This document shows positions 10,861 through 20,764 of a stretch of 56,834 bases of DNA, piece after piece. Within the stretch, counting starts at the first letter, position 1; each line of letters begins with the position of its first letter. Made by a program: the position numbers and the translations under genes. The stretch comes from Methylotenera oryzisoli (GTDB taxonomy: Bacteria > Pseudomonadota > Gammaproteobacteria > Burkholderiales > Methylophilaceae). Location: assembly GCA_945907735.1 (NCBI GenBank), contig CAMDTL010000011.1, positions 1 through 56,834 of the forward strand. The letters are read 5' to 3'. The notes beneath the pieces are model-generated. The model ran no database searches. It was given only the letters and a program-made list of their open reading frames with translations, and was not told where the DNA came from.

Positions 10861-11757
10861 TTATAACCAATTTTTATCAATTAAAAAGTCAGTGTAAAGT
10901 TTAGCCTCAGCACTACCATTTTCAGGTTTCCAGTCATAGCGCCATTTAACTATGGGTGGCATAGATATCAATATGGATTCTGTGCGTCCGTTGGACTGCA
11001 AGCCAAACAATGTGCCGCGATCAAACACTAAGTTAAATTCGACATATCTTCCACGGCGATAGGCTTGAAAGTCGCGCTCATGCTCAGTGTAAGGGATGTC
11101 TTTACGGCGCTGTAAAATAGGTAAATAGGCCTGTAAAAAGTTATCGCCCACTGCGCGCTGTAGTGCAAAGCTTTGTTCAAAACCAAGCTCGCTAAAGTCA
11201 TCAAAGAAAATACCGCCTATGCCGCGCGGTTCTTTGCGATGCTTCAGATAAAAATATTCGTCGCATTGTTTTTTAAATTGTGGGTAATAAGCTGGGTTAA
11301 AGCCATCTAGCGCGGTTTTATTGGTGCGGTGAAAATGTATGCAGTCTTCTTCAAAGCCGTAATAAGGCGTTAAATCCATGCCGCCACCAAACCACCAAAT
11401 CGGCTGTTCATTTTCTTTTTCTGCTACAAAAAAACGAACGTTCATATGCACGGTGGGTACATAAGGATTGCGCGGATGCAGCACCAGCGAAACGCCCATC
11501 GCCTCCCAACTTCTACCAGCGGCTTCAGGGTGCGCGACTGTTGCGGAGGGAGGGAGTTTGTTGCCGAGCACATGCGAAAAGCCAACGCCAGCGCGTTCGA
11601 ACACATTGCCGCCTTCTAACATGCAGCTATTGCCACCACCGCCTTCCGGACGTTGCCAGCTATCGTACAAAAAAATTTTGCCGTCCACCAATTCTAAAGC
11701 TTCAATAATTTTAGCTTGTAAGTTCTGCAGGTAATTTAAAACGGCTTGCGAGTTCAT
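10861..11757 (-). CDS. hemF: Oxygen-dependent coproporphyrinogen III oxidase
   Basis: Haem biosynthesis enzyme that decarboxylates two propionates of coproporphyrinogen III using oxygen, 298 residues as in E. coli (299). Family blocks are visible: [44 protein letters not shown] and [14 protein letters not shown]. The start is the ATG at 11757; a TTG one codon earlier is also in frame. The start overlaps by one base the stop of a 40-codon ORF (TGATG), which suggests translational coupling. Its presence implies aerobic haem synthesis. Confidence 0.97.
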   Translation of the reverse strand: MNSQAVLNYLQNLQAKIIEALELVDGKIFLYDSWQRPEGGGGNSCMLEGGNVFERAGVGFSHVLGNKLPPSATVAHPEAAGRSWEAMGVSLVLHPRNPYVPTVHMNVRFFVAEKENEQPIWWFGGGMDLTPYYGFEEDCIHFHRTNKTALDGFNPAYYPQFKKQCDEYFYLKHRKEPRGIGGIFFDDFSELGFEQSFALQRAVGDNFLQAYLPILQRRKDIPYTEHERDFQAYRRGRYVEFNLVFDRGTLFGLQSNGRTESILISMPPIVKWRYDWKPENGSAEAKLYTDFLIDKNWL

Positions 11758-11879
11758 CAAAAAATAGCCTGTAAAAATCTGCTGAATAACGTAGCGAGCG
11801 TAGTTAAGACGAAGAAAAAAATGGTAAGAAACCAGAATTTATGTGGTATTAAATGAGGAATTTGAGACATTTTTTTCAT
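11757..11879 (-). CDS. Small membrane protein coupled to hemF (40 aa)
   Basis: An unrecognised 40-residue ORF lies between purD and hemF. It begins with two closely spaced ATGs (11879 and 11870). A polar start ([14 protein letters not shown]) leads into a single hydrophobic helix of about 20 residues (roughly 16-35: [18 protein letters not shown]), followed by a short tail with an arginine. Its TGA shares its A with the hemF ATG. That junction, and the fit to a single-pass membrane protein, favour a real gene; there is no clear ribosome site and I know no family for it. Confidence 0.5.
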   Translation of the reverse strand: MKKMSQIPHLIPHKFWFLTIFFFVLTTLATLFSRFLQAIF

Positions 11880-11914
11880 AGTATTAACAAGCGCAGTAGT
11901 TATGCAGCGGACTT

Positions 11915-13183
11915 TTAGCATTTAATGGCTCGAAAGCCAATGTCAGTGCGGTGCTGCGCACCATCAAATTTTATATCATTTACTATTTTATAAGCTTGTT
12001 GCTGCGCAAATTTTACCGTTTCACCCAGCGCGGTGACACATAATACGCGGCCACCGCTGGTGACGACTTTGCCATCTTTGAGTTGCGTACCGGCATGAAA
12101 AACTTGTGCGTCTTCTAGATTTTTTGGTAAGCCAGTAATTTCGTCATCTAGTCTAGGTGTATCGGGGTAGTGATACGATGCCATCACCACACCCAGCGCG
12201 GTTCGTCTATCCCATTCCGCTTCTGCTTGATTTAATGTGCCAGCAACTGCATGCTCAGCTAACGCCACAAAGTCAGATTTCAAACGCAACATAATCGGCT
12301 GCGTTTCTGGGTCACCCATACGGCAGTTAAATTCCAGCGTTTTAATGCTACCGTCTGGCGCAATCATCAAACCCGCATAGAGAAAGCCTGTGTAAGGAAT
12401 ACCGTCTTTGGCCATGCCTTCTACCGTGGGGCAAATCACCTCGCGCAGCGCACGGGCATGGATTTCTGGCGTCACGCAAGGCGCGGGCGAATACGCACCC
12501 ATACCACCCGTGTTTGGTCCTTGGTCACCATCTAATAAACGTTTGTGATCTTGGCTGGTAGCGAGTGGAAGTATATTTTTTCCGTCCACCATCACAATAA
12601 AACTGGCTTCTTCACCAGTTAAAAATTCTTCAATCACCACCCGTGAGCCTGCCGCACCTAGTTTGTTATCCGCCAGCATGGCATCAATCGCGGTATGTGC
12701 TTCCGCTTCCTCCATTGCCACCACTACGCCTTTGCCAGCCGCCAATCCATCGGCTTTAATCACAATTGGCGCACCTTGTGCATTGACATAATCGTGCGCC
12801 AGTTTAGCATCGCTAAAGGTTTGGTATTTGGCGGTGGGAATGTTGTGGCGCAACATAAATGCTTTGGCGAAATCTTTGGAGCTTTCTAATTGCGCTGCCG
12901 CTTTGGTTGGACCAAAAATCTTTAAGCCTGCTGTGCGAAAAGCATCGACCACGCCTTGAGAAAGCGGTGCTTCTGGCCCCACAATGGTTAAGCCAATTTG
13001 CTCTTTTTGTGCGAAGGCGAGTAAATCAGCCACGCTGGAGATTGGCACGTTCACCATATCAGGATTGGTGGCAGTGCCTGCATTACCAGGTGCAACATAG
13101 ACACGACTCACAGCCTTATTTTGCGTGATCTTCCAAGCCAGCGCGTGCTCGCGACCGCCACCACCGATGATTAAAACTTTCAT
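11915..13183 (-). CDS. purD: Phosphoribosylamine-glycine ligase
   Basis: Second enzyme of purine synthesis (GAR synthetase), joining phosphoribosylamine and glycine with ATP. The 422 residues start with the Rossmann motif IGGGGREHALAW, followed by an ATP-grasp domain with KADGLAAGKGVVVA, EEFLTGEEASF and the substrate block GPNTGGMGAYSPAP. The gene starts two bases after the purH stop, so purH and purD form one transcription unit, a common arrangement in betaproteobacteria. Confidence 0.98.
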   Translation of the reverse strand: MKVLIIGGGGREHALAWKITQNKAVSRVYVAPGNAGTATNPDMVNVPISSVADLLAFAQKEQIGLTIVGPEAPLSQGVVDAFRTAGLKIFGPTKAAAQLESSKDFAKAFMLRHNIPTAKYQTFSDAKLAHDYVNAQGAPIVIKADGLAAGKGVVVAMEEAEAHTAIDAMLADNKLGAAGSRVVIEEFLTGEEASFIVMVDGKNILPLATSQDHKRLLDGDQGPNTGGMGAYSPAPCVTPEIHARALREVICPTVEGMAKDGIPYTGFLYAGLMIAPDGSIKTLEFNCRMGDPETQPIMLRLKSDFVALAEHAVAGTLNQAEAEWDRRTALGVVMASYHYPDTPRLDDEITGLPKNLEDAQVFHAGTQLKDGKVVTSGGRVLCVTALGETVKFAQQQAYKIVNDIKFDGAQHRTDIGFRAIKC

Positions 13184-13185
13184 AC

Positions 13186-14772
13186 TCAGTGCCTAAAATG
13201 CCGAATACCAGTGGTGATCATGACCAAGCCATGCGCATCGGCCGCTGCAATCACTTCATCGTCGCGCATGCTGCCGCCTGGGTGGATGACGCAGGCGGCA
13301 CCTGCTTGCGCAAGCACGTCAATGCCATCTCTAAACGGAAAGAATGCATCAGAAGCCACGACTGAATTTTGCAAACTTAAGCCGGCATTTTGCGCTTTAA
13401 TGGCAGCGATTTTGGTGCTATCGACGCGGCTCATTTGCCCCGCGCCCACGCCCAACGTCATGCCGTTGCCGCAAAATACAATGGCGTTGCTTTTTACATA
13501 TTTCGCTACATTCCACGCAAATAATAAATCTGCCATCTGCTGTGGGGTGGGTTGTTTTTTGGTCACAATTTTTAAGTCAGTTTGCGAAATTTCGTGATTA
13601 TCCGCCGTTTGCACCAGCAAGCCAGAGCCGACGCGTTTGCTGTCATGTAAGTTGCGACCTTGTTCCCAAGCTGAGTTTCCACCAACTGGCAGCGCGATTT
13701 TAAGCACACGCACATTGGCTTTGGCAGTAAAAATAGCCAGCGCTTCAGCCGTGTAATCGGGCGCGATGAGCACTTCTACAAATTGCTTGCTCACCGCTTC
13801 CGCAGCGGCTTTATCAACGGTTACGTTAAAGGCAATAATGCCGCCGAATGCGCTAGTGGTGTCAGTTTGAAAGGCTTTGCTGTAAGCTTCCAGCGCATCT
13901 TTACCTAACGCCACGCCGCATGGATTGGCGTGTTTCACAATTACACAAGCTGTTGCCTGAAAGCTTTTTACCGCTTCCCAAGCCGCATCCGCATCCGCAA
14001 TATTGTTATAACTTAACTCTTTGCCTTGTAGCTGTTGCGCGCTTACCAGCGAGCCTGGTGCTGTGCATAAATCGCGATAAAACGCTGCGCTTTGATGTGG
14101 GTTTTCGCCGTAGCGTAAATCTTGCACCTTTACAAAACGGCCATTCATTTGCGCGGGAAATTCATCGCGCGTGCCATCTGCATTAAAGTTGCTCAAATAA
14201 TCGCTAATGGCGGCATCGTAATTGCTAATGCGGTTAAACGCAGCCACAGAAAGTTTGAATTTATATGCGCTAGAAGCAGCGCCGTTATTTGCTTGTAGCT
14301 CGGTCAAAAAATCCGCATATTGACTTGCATCGGTTAAAACGGCCACATCTTGCCAGTTTTTTGCAGCACTGCGCACCATGGCTGGGCCGCCAATATCGAT
14401 ATTTTCAATCGCGTCTTCCAGCGTGCAATTGGGTTTGGCAACAGTCGCTTCAAATGGGTATAAATTCACCACCAGTAAATCAATATTAGCAATGCCTTGC
14501 GCTTGCATGGCGGCTACGTGTTCGGGCAAATCGCGCCGGCCAAGTAACCCACCGTGCACTTTGGGGTGTAGCGTTTTTACACGGCCATCCAGCATCTCTG
14601 GGAAGCCAGTGTAATCGCTGACTTCGATGACGGGGATATTGTTATCACGGAACAATTTTGCTGTGCCGCCAGTGGAGAGAATTTCTACGTTTAATTTAAC
14701 CAGTGTAGAGGCAAGTTCGATAATGCCCGTTTTGTCTGATACGCTGATTAACGCGCGTTTTATAGTGGTCAT
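13186..14772 (-). CDS. purH: Bifunctional AICAR transformylase / IMP cyclohydrolase
   Basis: Catalyses the last two steps of IMP synthesis. The N-terminal MGS-like cyclohydrolase domain (about 1-150) has STGGTAKLF and [13 protein letters not shown]. The C-terminal AICAR transformylase domain has the catalytic KHANPCG motif, [11 protein letters not shown], and the closing segment [12 protein letters not shown]. The length of 528 is normal. It follows fis after a 128-bp gap holding an inverted repeat, and is followed immediately by purD. Confidence 0.98.
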   Translation of the reverse strand: MTTIKRALISVSDKTGIIELASTLVKLNVEILSTGGTAKLFRDNNIPVIEVSDYTGFPEMLDGRVKTLHPKVHGGLLGRRDLPEHVAAMQAQGIANIDLLVVNLYPFEATVAKPNCTLEDAIENIDIGGPAMVRSAAKNWQDVAVLTDASQYADFLTELQANNGAASSAYKFKLSVAAFNRISNYDAAISDYLSNFNADGTRDEFPAQMNGRFVKVQDLRYGENPHQSAAFYRDLCTAPGSLVSAQQLQGKELSYNNIADADAAWEAVKSFQATACVIVKHANPCGVALGKDALEAYSKAFQTDTTSAFGGIIAFNVTVDKAAAEAVSKQFVEVLIAPDYTAEALAIFTAKANVRVLKIALPVGGNSAWEQGRNLHDSKRVGSGLLVQTADNHEISQTDLKIVTKKQPTPQQMADLLFAWNVAKYVKSNAIVFCGNGMTLGVGAGQMSRVDSTKIAAIKAQNAGLSLQNSVVASDAFFPFRDGIDVLAQAGAACVIHPGGSMRDDEVIAAADAHGLVMITTGIRHFRH

Positions 14773-14812
14773 AAATTAAAGCTTATGTGATTATTAACAA
14801 AGTTCTTTATTG

Positions 14813-14886
14813 CATCATGCCGTGCCTGACACGGCATCCAGCGTCTTTTTAACGGCATTAGATTCCGACTTACATTGGCATGACAG
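14813..14886. repeat. REP-like palindromic intergenic element
   Basis: An 8-bp perfect hairpin (ATGCCGTG, 5-nt loop, CACGGCAT at 14817-14837) is followed about 40 bp on by a partner edge, TGGCATGACA. The outer TGCATCATGCC / GGCATGACA ends look like an imperfect inverted pair. Elements of this build (CATGCC...GGCATCCAG...ATTCC...ATGACA) are common dispersed repeats in proteobacteria. It sits between purH and fis and may trim or attenuate transcription. Copy number cannot be judged from one window. Confidence 0.5.
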
Positions 14887-14900
14887 GCTAATCAGTTTTT

Positions 14901-15131
14901 TCAACTTAAACCATATTGCGCCATTTTTTTACGTAAGGTATTTCGATTCAAGCCCAATATCTCTGCGGCTTTCGATTGATTTCCACCCACTTTATGCAGT
15001 ATGTATTCCAGCAGCGGTTCTTCGATGCAGCCCAGCACCATGTCATAAATGGCGTGTGGCGGCTGACCATCTAAAACCTTGAAGTATTCATCAAGCGCTT
15101 TTTTAACACAGTCAGCGAGTTCGTTAGCCAT
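14901..15131 (-). CDS. fis: Fis-family DNA-binding protein
   Basis: Nucleoid-associated regulator of 76 residues, shorter than the E. coli protein (98) as is usual in betaproteobacteria. The N-terminal dimerisation helices are followed by the Fis-type helix-turn-helix, GGNQSKAAEILGLNRNTLRK (about 52-71). It sits 27 bp after dusB, the same dusB-fis pairing as in enterics, so it is probably cotranscribed with it. Fis normally tunes rRNA and tRNA promoters with growth rate. Confidence 0.96.
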   Translation of the reverse strand: MANELADCVKKALDEYFKVLDGQPPHAIYDMVLGCIEEPLLEYILHKVGGNQSKAAEILGLNRNTLRKKMAQYGLS

Positions 15132-15158
15132 ATTGATGCGTTTATCTATGCGCCGCAG

Positions 15159-16190
15159 TTAAGCGGCGAGTGCCTCAAGTTCTATATCATGCATTTCTTC
15201 TGCATACACCAAACGCTCATTTTTAGTTTTAAGTTCGGCAAAAAAGTCGTTAATAGCTTGTTGTTGCAGTTCGATAGTTTGTAAGGTGTTCATATGGTGG
15301 CGGAAATTGGCCGAGCCAGCCAAGCCTTTGGTGTACCAAGAAATATGCTTGCGCGCCACGCGCATGCCTGCAAGTTCGCCATAAAAGCCATATAAATCGT
15401 TAATATGTGCCAGCATCACGCTATGAATTTCTTCCACTGTCGGCGGCAATAAATGCGTGCCGGTTGTTAAATAATGCTCAATCTCACGGAAAATCCACGG
15501 CCTGCCTTGCGCAGCGCGACCTATCATCACCGCATCTGCACCAGTGTAATCCAGCACATATTTGGCTTTTTCTGGCGTGGTAATGTCACCATTGGCAATC
15601 AGCGGAATATTCACCGCTTGTTTCACTGCGGCAATCGTATCGTATTCCGCGTCGCCCATATACAAACAAGCGCGGGTGCGGCCATGCATGGCCAGTGCTT
15701 TTACGCCTATGTCTTCCGCCATTTTGGCAATCATTACCGCGTTGCGATTTTGCTTATCCCAACCAGTGCGAATTTTCAGCGTCACTGGCACATCTACTGC
15801 ACCCACCACAGCTTTTAAAATTTGCGAAACCAACGGCTCGTCTTTTAACAGTGCCGAGCCTGCCATCACATTGCAGATTTTTTTGGCTGGGCAGCCCATG
15901 TTAATGTCAATAATCTGCGCGCCGTTATCCACGTTATATTTGGCGGCTTCCGCCATCATTTTCGGATCAGCGCCAGCGATTTGCACAGAGATTGGGTCAA
16001 CTTCACCTGCGTGGTTGGCACGGCGACGCGTTTTTTCACTGCCATACAGCAAAGAATTCGAGGTCACCATTTCAGAAACCGCCAAACCTGCGCCCAGCTT
16101 TTTGCATAGCTGACGGAAAGGCCTATCTGTCACGCCCGCCATGGGTGCGACAAATAGGTTATTTTTTAAAATGTGATTACCGATTTGCAT
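15159..16190 (-). CDS. dusB: tRNA-dihydrouridine synthase B
   Basis: FMN-dependent enzyme that reduces uridine to dihydrouridine in tRNA D-loops. The TIM-barrel of 343 residues shows APMAGVTDRPFR at 15-26, the catalytic cysteine Cys100 in INMGCPAKK, KIRTGWD, and the FMN phosphate site GADAVMIGRAAQGRPW. It is the first gene of the dusB-fis unit. The ATG at 16190 has no strong Shine-Dalgarno. Confidence 0.97.
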   Translation of the reverse strand: MQIGNHILKNNLFVAPMAGVTDRPFRQLCKKLGAGLAVSEMVTSNSLLYGSEKTRRRANHAGEVDPISVQIAGADPKMMAEAAKYNVDNGAQIIDINMGCPAKKICNVMAGSALLKDEPLVSQILKAVVGAVDVPVTLKIRTGWDKQNRNAVMIAKMAEDIGVKALAMHGRTRACLYMGDAEYDTIAAVKQAVNIPLIANGDITTPEKAKYVLDYTGADAVMIGRAAQGRPWIFREIEHYLTTGTHLLPPTVEEIHSVMLAHINDLYGFYGELAGMRVARKHISWYTKGLAGSANFRHHMNTLQTIELQQQAINDFFAELKTKNERLVYAEEMHDIELEALAA

Positions 16191-16300
16191 TAATGTATTG
16201 TTCTGCGGAAGATTGCCTATCTTATACGCAATTAGTGTGATTTAATAGTATCAATGGTTTAAATTTTCATGCAAAACAGACTGACCTTGCCCTACATTAA

Positions 16301-16587
16301 ATCGAACCTAGCTTAATCACCCTTGATTACTCACCAAAGCAAGTTATCTTGCAGATTGAGGACGATGGCATAGGAGTTCAGCCAAATAATCGATGAAACC
16401 AAATGCATTTGGAGTTCATGGCATGGCGGAACGTATTGCTGCGTTAGATGGGGTGTTTAGTATATCCCCTGCGCCAAAGGCTGGTACGCTGGTTGCTGTG
16501 AAGTTGGCGATAGCTGACTTCACAGTTAAACCGAATTTTAAGGCGGCTAATGATGGCGCAAACAAAAAAATAAAGAGGCTGAAGTAG
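16301..16587 (+). pseudogene. Remnant of a sensor histidine kinase ATPase domain
   Basis: Only the C-terminal ATP-binding domain of a NarX/UhpB-type histidine kinase survives. One frame (16301-16395) reads LDYSPKQVILQIEDDGIGVQ, with the DDGIG box. After a frameshift near 16390 a second frame (16393-16587) continues with FGVHGMAERIAALDG and the KAGTLVAVKLAI end typical of the G2 box and closing strand. In-frame stops and the missing sensor and dimerisation parts show it is dead. Confidence 0.8.
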
Positions 16588-16743
16588 ATGAGTAGCAAAT
16601 ACCAGCCTGCTCTTTTAGTATTTTGAGTTGCTGTTTTGGGGTTCCGTAATTAAATCTGAACTCACGTCCCTTGAGGAGCCATTAAGAAAATGCTAAGTAT
16701 GGCTACTGTCCTTTGGCTCGCTCGAGCATCCATCACTTTAATT

Positions 16744-17604
16744 CTAGATTAAGTTCGCCATCGCCATCAATCTTGCCACTCTCTCCTCCGTCTGTGGATG
16801 TGTACTAAACAAGCCTCTCAGCCCACCACCAGACAAGGGATTGATGATCATCATCTGACCAGTTTCTGGGTGCTGCTCCGCTGTCTCATTTGGAATTTGA
16901 TGTGCGTAATTGTGAATTTTCTCCAACGCGCTGGCTAAAGCTTGCGGGTCGCGGCTAATCTCCGCACCTGCTTTATCTGCCTCAAACTCGCGCGCGCGTG
17001 AAATGGCCATTTGTATCAACATGGCTGCCATTGGTGCCAATATCATAATTAATATGGCAACCGCTGGGTGTACACCGCGTTCGCGCCCACCAAAGAACAT
17101 GCCAAATTGCGCAATAGATGAAATGGCACCCGCCATGGTGGCAGAAATGGTAGAAATTAAGGTATCGCGATGCTTAACGTGCGCCAGCTCGTGCGCCATC
17201 ACCCCGCGCAATTCACGCTCGCTTAAAATTTGCATGATACCCACGGTGGCAGCCACCGCAGCGTTTTCTGGGTTACGGCCAGTGGCAAAAGCATTGGGTT
17301 GCTTTTCGTTAATTACATAGACTTTTGGCATCGGCAGCCCAGCGTTTTCGGCCAGCGCTTTTACCATGTTGTAGTAGTGACGAAACTGGCCCTCGCCATA
17401 ATTATTTTCTGGGTTAACTTGCAGCGCGCCATACATTTTCAGCACGGCTTTATCGCTAAACCAATAGGCATAAACATTCATTGCGCCCGCTAAACATAGC
17501 GCCAGCAGCATGCCCGAGCCGCCGCCCAATGCGGCGCCTACCGCCCCAAACAAGGCGGTGATGCCTGCCATTAATACAAAGGTTTTAACCCAGTTGCCCA
17601 ACAT
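16744..17604 (-). CDS. htpX: Membrane zinc metalloprotease HtpX
   Basis: Heat-shock-type inner-membrane protease of the M48 family, involved in membrane protein quality control. The start is set at the ATG at 17604, which has a GAAGGCG ribosome site; the TTG five codons upstream is less likely. Two N-terminal hydrophobic helices precede the zinc motif HELAHVKH (138-145), and a second hydrophobic pair lies near 150-200 before [11 protein letters not shown], which supplies the third ligand. The 286-residue length is normal. Confidence 0.96.
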   Translation of the reverse strand: MLGNWVKTFVLMAGITALFGAVGAALGGGSGMLLALCLAGAMNVYAYWFSDKAVLKMYGALQVNPENNYGEGQFRHYYNMVKALAENAGLPMPKVYVINEKQPNAFATGRNPENAAVAATVGIMQILSERELRGVMAHELAHVKHRDTLISTISATMAGAISSIAQFGMFFGGRERGVHPAVAILIMILAPMAAMLIQMAISRAREFEADKAGAEISRDPQALASALEKIHNYAHQIPNETAEQHPETGQMMIINPLSGGGLRGLFSTHPQTEERVARLMAMANLI

Positions 17605-17686
17605 ATTATTCGCCTTCAATATTGCTAATCATCACTTAACTTAATATGCGATCGAAGCCTGAAATTACAAGCTTTTAGCTAAAAAC

Positions 17687-18640
17687 TTAACTAAAAACCT
17701 CGCCCACTTTTACATGCTGGCCTTGTATGAATTGCTGCGCAGTTTGGCGTTTGCCACCTGGCATTTGCAGCTCGGCGATGCTCAAAATCCCATCGCCACA
17801 GGCCGTATGGATGTTAGATTGCAAACCATGTCCCGCCTGAATAATTTCACCTGCTTGGGCACTGATTTTTTCATAGGTTTTATCATTGCAGACGCTGGTA
17901 AACCAAATACGGCAAGTCTCACCACGAAACTGTGCCGTGGCAACGGGAAAAGGATTAAATGCACGCACTTGGCGTGATATTTCATCTGCACTTTTGTGCC
18001 AATCGATAGCCGCTTCGGCCTTCTCAAGTTTGTGCGCATAGCTGACCAAACTTTCATCTTGGGGTTCGCTTGGCAGCGTGCCATGCTGTCTTAAATCGCG
18101 CATGGCTTGCAGCATTAAATCTGCGCCTTGCTGGCTGAGCTTGGCGTGCAACGTTTGCGTGGTATCAGCGTCGGTAATTTTTACCACGCCTTTGCTAATC
18201 ATATTACCCGCATCTAATGCGGGTATCACTTGCATGATAGTCACGCCAGTTTCGGTATCGCCTGCCAGTAACGCCCGGTGAATTGGCGCAGCACCGCGCC
18301 AGCGTGGCAGCAGGCTTGCATGGATGTTATAGCAGCCTTGTGCGAATAGTTTCAAAACAGTCGTGGGAATAATCAAACCATAGGCTGCGACTATCATCAC
18401 ATCAGCATTTGATGCTGCAATGTACGCCTGCACTTCTGCTGGCTTTAAACTTTCTGGTTGATAAATAGGTAGATTGTGCTGCAAGGCCAGCTGCTTTACT
18501 GGGCTAGCGCTTAACTTCATGCCGCGCCCTGCGGGGCGATCTGGCTGCGTGAGTACTAGGCCAATTTCGAAACCAGCCCCAATTAAAGACCTAAGCGCAG
18601 GCACTGAAAACTCGGGTGTTCCAGCGAAAATTATTTTCAT
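17687..18640 (-). CDS. fmt: Methionyl-tRNA formyltransferase
   Basis: Formylates initiator Met-tRNA with 10-formyl-tetrahydrofolate. The start is MKIIFAGTPEF at 18640, one base after the def stop codon; the longer frame to 18673 overlaps def. The catalytic block HASLLPRWRGAAPI lies in the N-terminal Rossmann domain and a C-terminal OB-fold domain follows. The length of 317 is normal. def and fmt form the usual formyl-cycle pair. Confidence 0.97.
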   Translation of the reverse strand: MKIIFAGTPEFSVPALRSLIGAGFEIGLVLTQPDRPAGRGMKLSASPVKQLALQHNLPIYQPESLKPAEVQAYIAASNADVMIVAAYGLIIPTTVLKLFAQGCYNIHASLLPRWRGAAPIHRALLAGDTETGVTIMQVIPALDAGNMISKGVVKITDADTTQTLHAKLSQQGADLMLQAMRDLRQHGTLPSEPQDESLVSYAHKLEKAEAAIDWHKSADEISRQVRAFNPFPVATAQFRGETCRIWFTSVCNDKTYEKISAQAGEIIQAGHGLQSNIHTACGDGILSIAELQMPGGKRQTAQQFIQGQHVKVGEVFS

Positions 18641-18641
18641 G

Positions 18642-19157
18642 CTAATAACTATTGCGCTCAATTTCGCGCGCATGTTTCAGCATTTTGACTTTGATACGGT
18701 TGCGCTTGAGTGGCGATAAATATTCCACAAATACCTTGCCGAGCAAGTGATCCATCTCATGCTGAATGCATACCGCCAGCAAACCTTCGGCATGTAATTT
18801 AAACTTTTTGCCGTTCGCATTAAGCGCCTCGACGGTGATTTTTTCGGCGCGGGTGACGGTTTCATAGATACCTGGCACCGATAAGCAACCTTCTTCGTAT
18901 GCTTGCAAGCCCGTTTTTGCCAAAATTTTCGGGTTAATCAACACCAATAAATCATTCTGCTCTTTACTAGTATCTACTAGGATAAGTTGAATATTCTGAT
19001 TCACTTGTGTGGCCGCCAAGCCTATACCTGGCGCGGCATACATGGTTTCTGCCATATCTGCAATCAACTTGCGCATATCGTCATTCACTTCTGTTACAGC
19101 TTGGGCCACCGTGTGCAGGCGCGGGTCTGGGTAATTCAATATTGTCAGTTTCGCCAT
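18642..19157 (-). CDS. def: Peptide deformylase
   Basis: Metalloenzyme removing the formyl group from nascent proteins, 171 residues. All three family motifs are intact: GIGLAATQ (44-51), EGCLSVPG with metal ligand Cys91, and QHEMDHL with ligands His133 and His137. It is the first gene of def-fmt, reading away from the LysM remnant and dprA. Confidence 0.98.
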   Translation of the reverse strand: MAKLTILNYPDPRLHTVAQAVTEVNDDMRKLIADMAETMYAAPGIGLAATQVNQNIQLILVDTSKEQNDLLVLINPKILAKTGLQAYEEGCLSVPGIYETVTRAEKITVEALNANGKKFKLHAEGLLAVCIQHEMDHLLGKVFVEYLSPLKRNRIKVKMLKHAREIERNSY

Positions 19158-19306
19158 AATAAAATAGTAAAGTGTTGTCTTATATCAACAATCATTAATC
19201 ACAAAACTGCTATTTTAGAAAAAATAGCTTGATTGTTGAATGGATTGCGTGATAAATTTAATGTTGTTTCGTGGATTTTTTCCGCTATTTTGACCGAGGT
19301 CAACTT

Positions 19307-19571
19307 ATGAATAGACATATTATAGCGCTGCTAGCACTTGCCTGCTTAAGTTACAACGTAAATGCTGATGAGATACAACGGCAAAACAATTGTTAACTTT
19401 GAACAAGCACCTATACCAACACCAGGGACATTGGAGCCCAGTCAAGTTAAGTTGCCTGATGAGCGCGTTGGCTTGTTGATGATTTTTAGAACTTTTGATA
19501 GAGTTTCTTACGGCCTGATTATGAACACAACCGACGCCGTTTATACGCTTGATGCTGTTCAAACGCCTTAA
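19307..19571 (+). pseudogene. LysM-domain protein collapsed by internal deletion
   Basis: The ATG at 19307 opens a good signal peptide (MNRHIIALLALACLSYNVNA) but the frame stops at about 19396. The other frame continues with GKTIVNFEQ and LPDERVGLLMIFRTFDRVSYG, ending TLDAVQTP at 19571. Betaproteobacteria usually have at this place, upstream of dprA, a LysM peptidoglycan-binding protein of about 350 residues whose C-terminus looks just like this. The LysM domain and middle are absent, and the head and tail are out of frame. The homology claim is from memory of the family. Confidence 0.75.
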
Positions 19572-19573
19572 TA

Positions 19574-20707
19574 ATGGCGTCTATTGACGGCAAACAAGCT
19601 AACGATGTTGCCCTGAACGATATAAAGCAGTGGCTTGCGCTTAATCAACTGCCCGGTTTAGGCAACGCTGCTTTTTGCCAATTATTAGCAAAATTTGGCG
19701 CGCCCGATGCCATTTTTAGCGCTAGTATTAATCAGTTGCGTGAATTTGTAGATGACAATATTGCACAAAAAATCCAAGCTGGCATCAATCTCGATGCCAT
19801 TACACCCACGCTGGATTGGCTACAAAAAGACAACGCACATCTTGTCACATTTGCTGATAACACCTACCCAAAAAAATTACTAGAAATTAATAATCCACCC
19901 CCAGTGCTCTATGCCATTGGCAATTTGCATTGGCTTAATCACCCTGCTATCGCCATAGTAGGCAGCCGTAGCGCCACACCACAGGGTGAAAAAAATGCAG
20001 AAAATTTCGCAGCAAGCCTGTGTCATACTGGCCTATGTGTGGTGAGCGGTATGGCGCTAGGCATAGATGGCGCAGCACACCGCGGCGCACTTAATGCCAA
20101 TGGGGCAACCATCGCAGTGGTGGGCACTGGTTTAGATATTGTTTACCCCGCCAGACATCGCAATTTAGCGCATAAAATTGCCGAACGCGGGCTCATCATC
20201 TCAGAATTTCCTTTAGGTACGCCATCGAAGGCACAAAATTTTCCACGTCGCAACCGACTCATTAGCGGCCTGAGTTTAGGCTGCTTAGTGGTAGAAGCTA
20301 ATATCGATAGCGGCTCGCTGATTACCGCTCGGCTGAGTGCTGAGCAGGGGCGCGAAGTTTTTGCGATTCCAGGCTCAATTCACTCGCCCGTGACTAAAGG
20401 TTGCCATCAACTGATTAAGCAAGGGGCCAAATTGGTAGAAACGACGCAAGATATACTAGAAGAGCTAAAAAATATGTTGCCTAGTACTAGCCCATATGGG
20501 CTATCAAGCAACTTGCACATGGAAGAAACAGCTACCTTGGAAGCCAATACAGTATTGACTTGCATGGGATTTGACCCGATTAACTTTGAAACTCTACGCT
20601 CGCTTTCTGGGTTGACTACTGAAACGCTTTCATCCATGCTGATGGTGCTGGAATTAGAAAGCAAAATTACAACATTGGCTGGCGGAAAATATCAACGCCT
20701 GATGTAA
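19574..20707 (+). CDS. dprA: DNA-processing protein DprA
   Basis: Single-strand DNA-binding protein that loads RecA during natural transformation; also called Smf. The 377 residues hold an N-terminal SAM-like helical part, a Rossmann core with VGSRSATPQG (GSR at 130-132), SGMALGIDGAAHRGAL and FPRRNRLISGLS, and a C-terminal winged-helix domain (about 315-377). The ATG follows the LysM remnant stop by two bases, so both once shared a transcript. It is followed by smg, as in many beta- and gammaproteobacteria. Confidence 0.97.
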   Translation: MASIDGKQANDVALNDIKQWLALNQLPGLGNAAFCQLLAKFGAPDAIFSASINQLREFVDDNIAQKIQAGINLDAITPTLDWLQKDNAHLVTFADNTYPKKLLEINNPPPVLYAIGNLHWLNHPAIAIVGSRSATPQGEKNAENFAASLCHTGLCVVSGMALGIDGAAHRGALNANGATIAVVGTGLDIVYPARHRNLAHKIAERGLIISEFPLGTPSKAQNFPRRNRLISGLSLGCLVVEANIDSGSLITARLSAEQGREVFAIPGSIHSPVTKGCHQLIKQGAKLVETTQDILEELKNMLPSTSPYGLSSNLHMEETATLEANTVLTCMGFDPINFETLRSLSGLTTETLSSMLMVLELESKITTLAGGKYQRLM

Positions 20708-20764
20708 AAAACCAAGCAGAAAATAGCTATAAATTAGATTTTCTTGATAAGAAAGGCGGATGCT

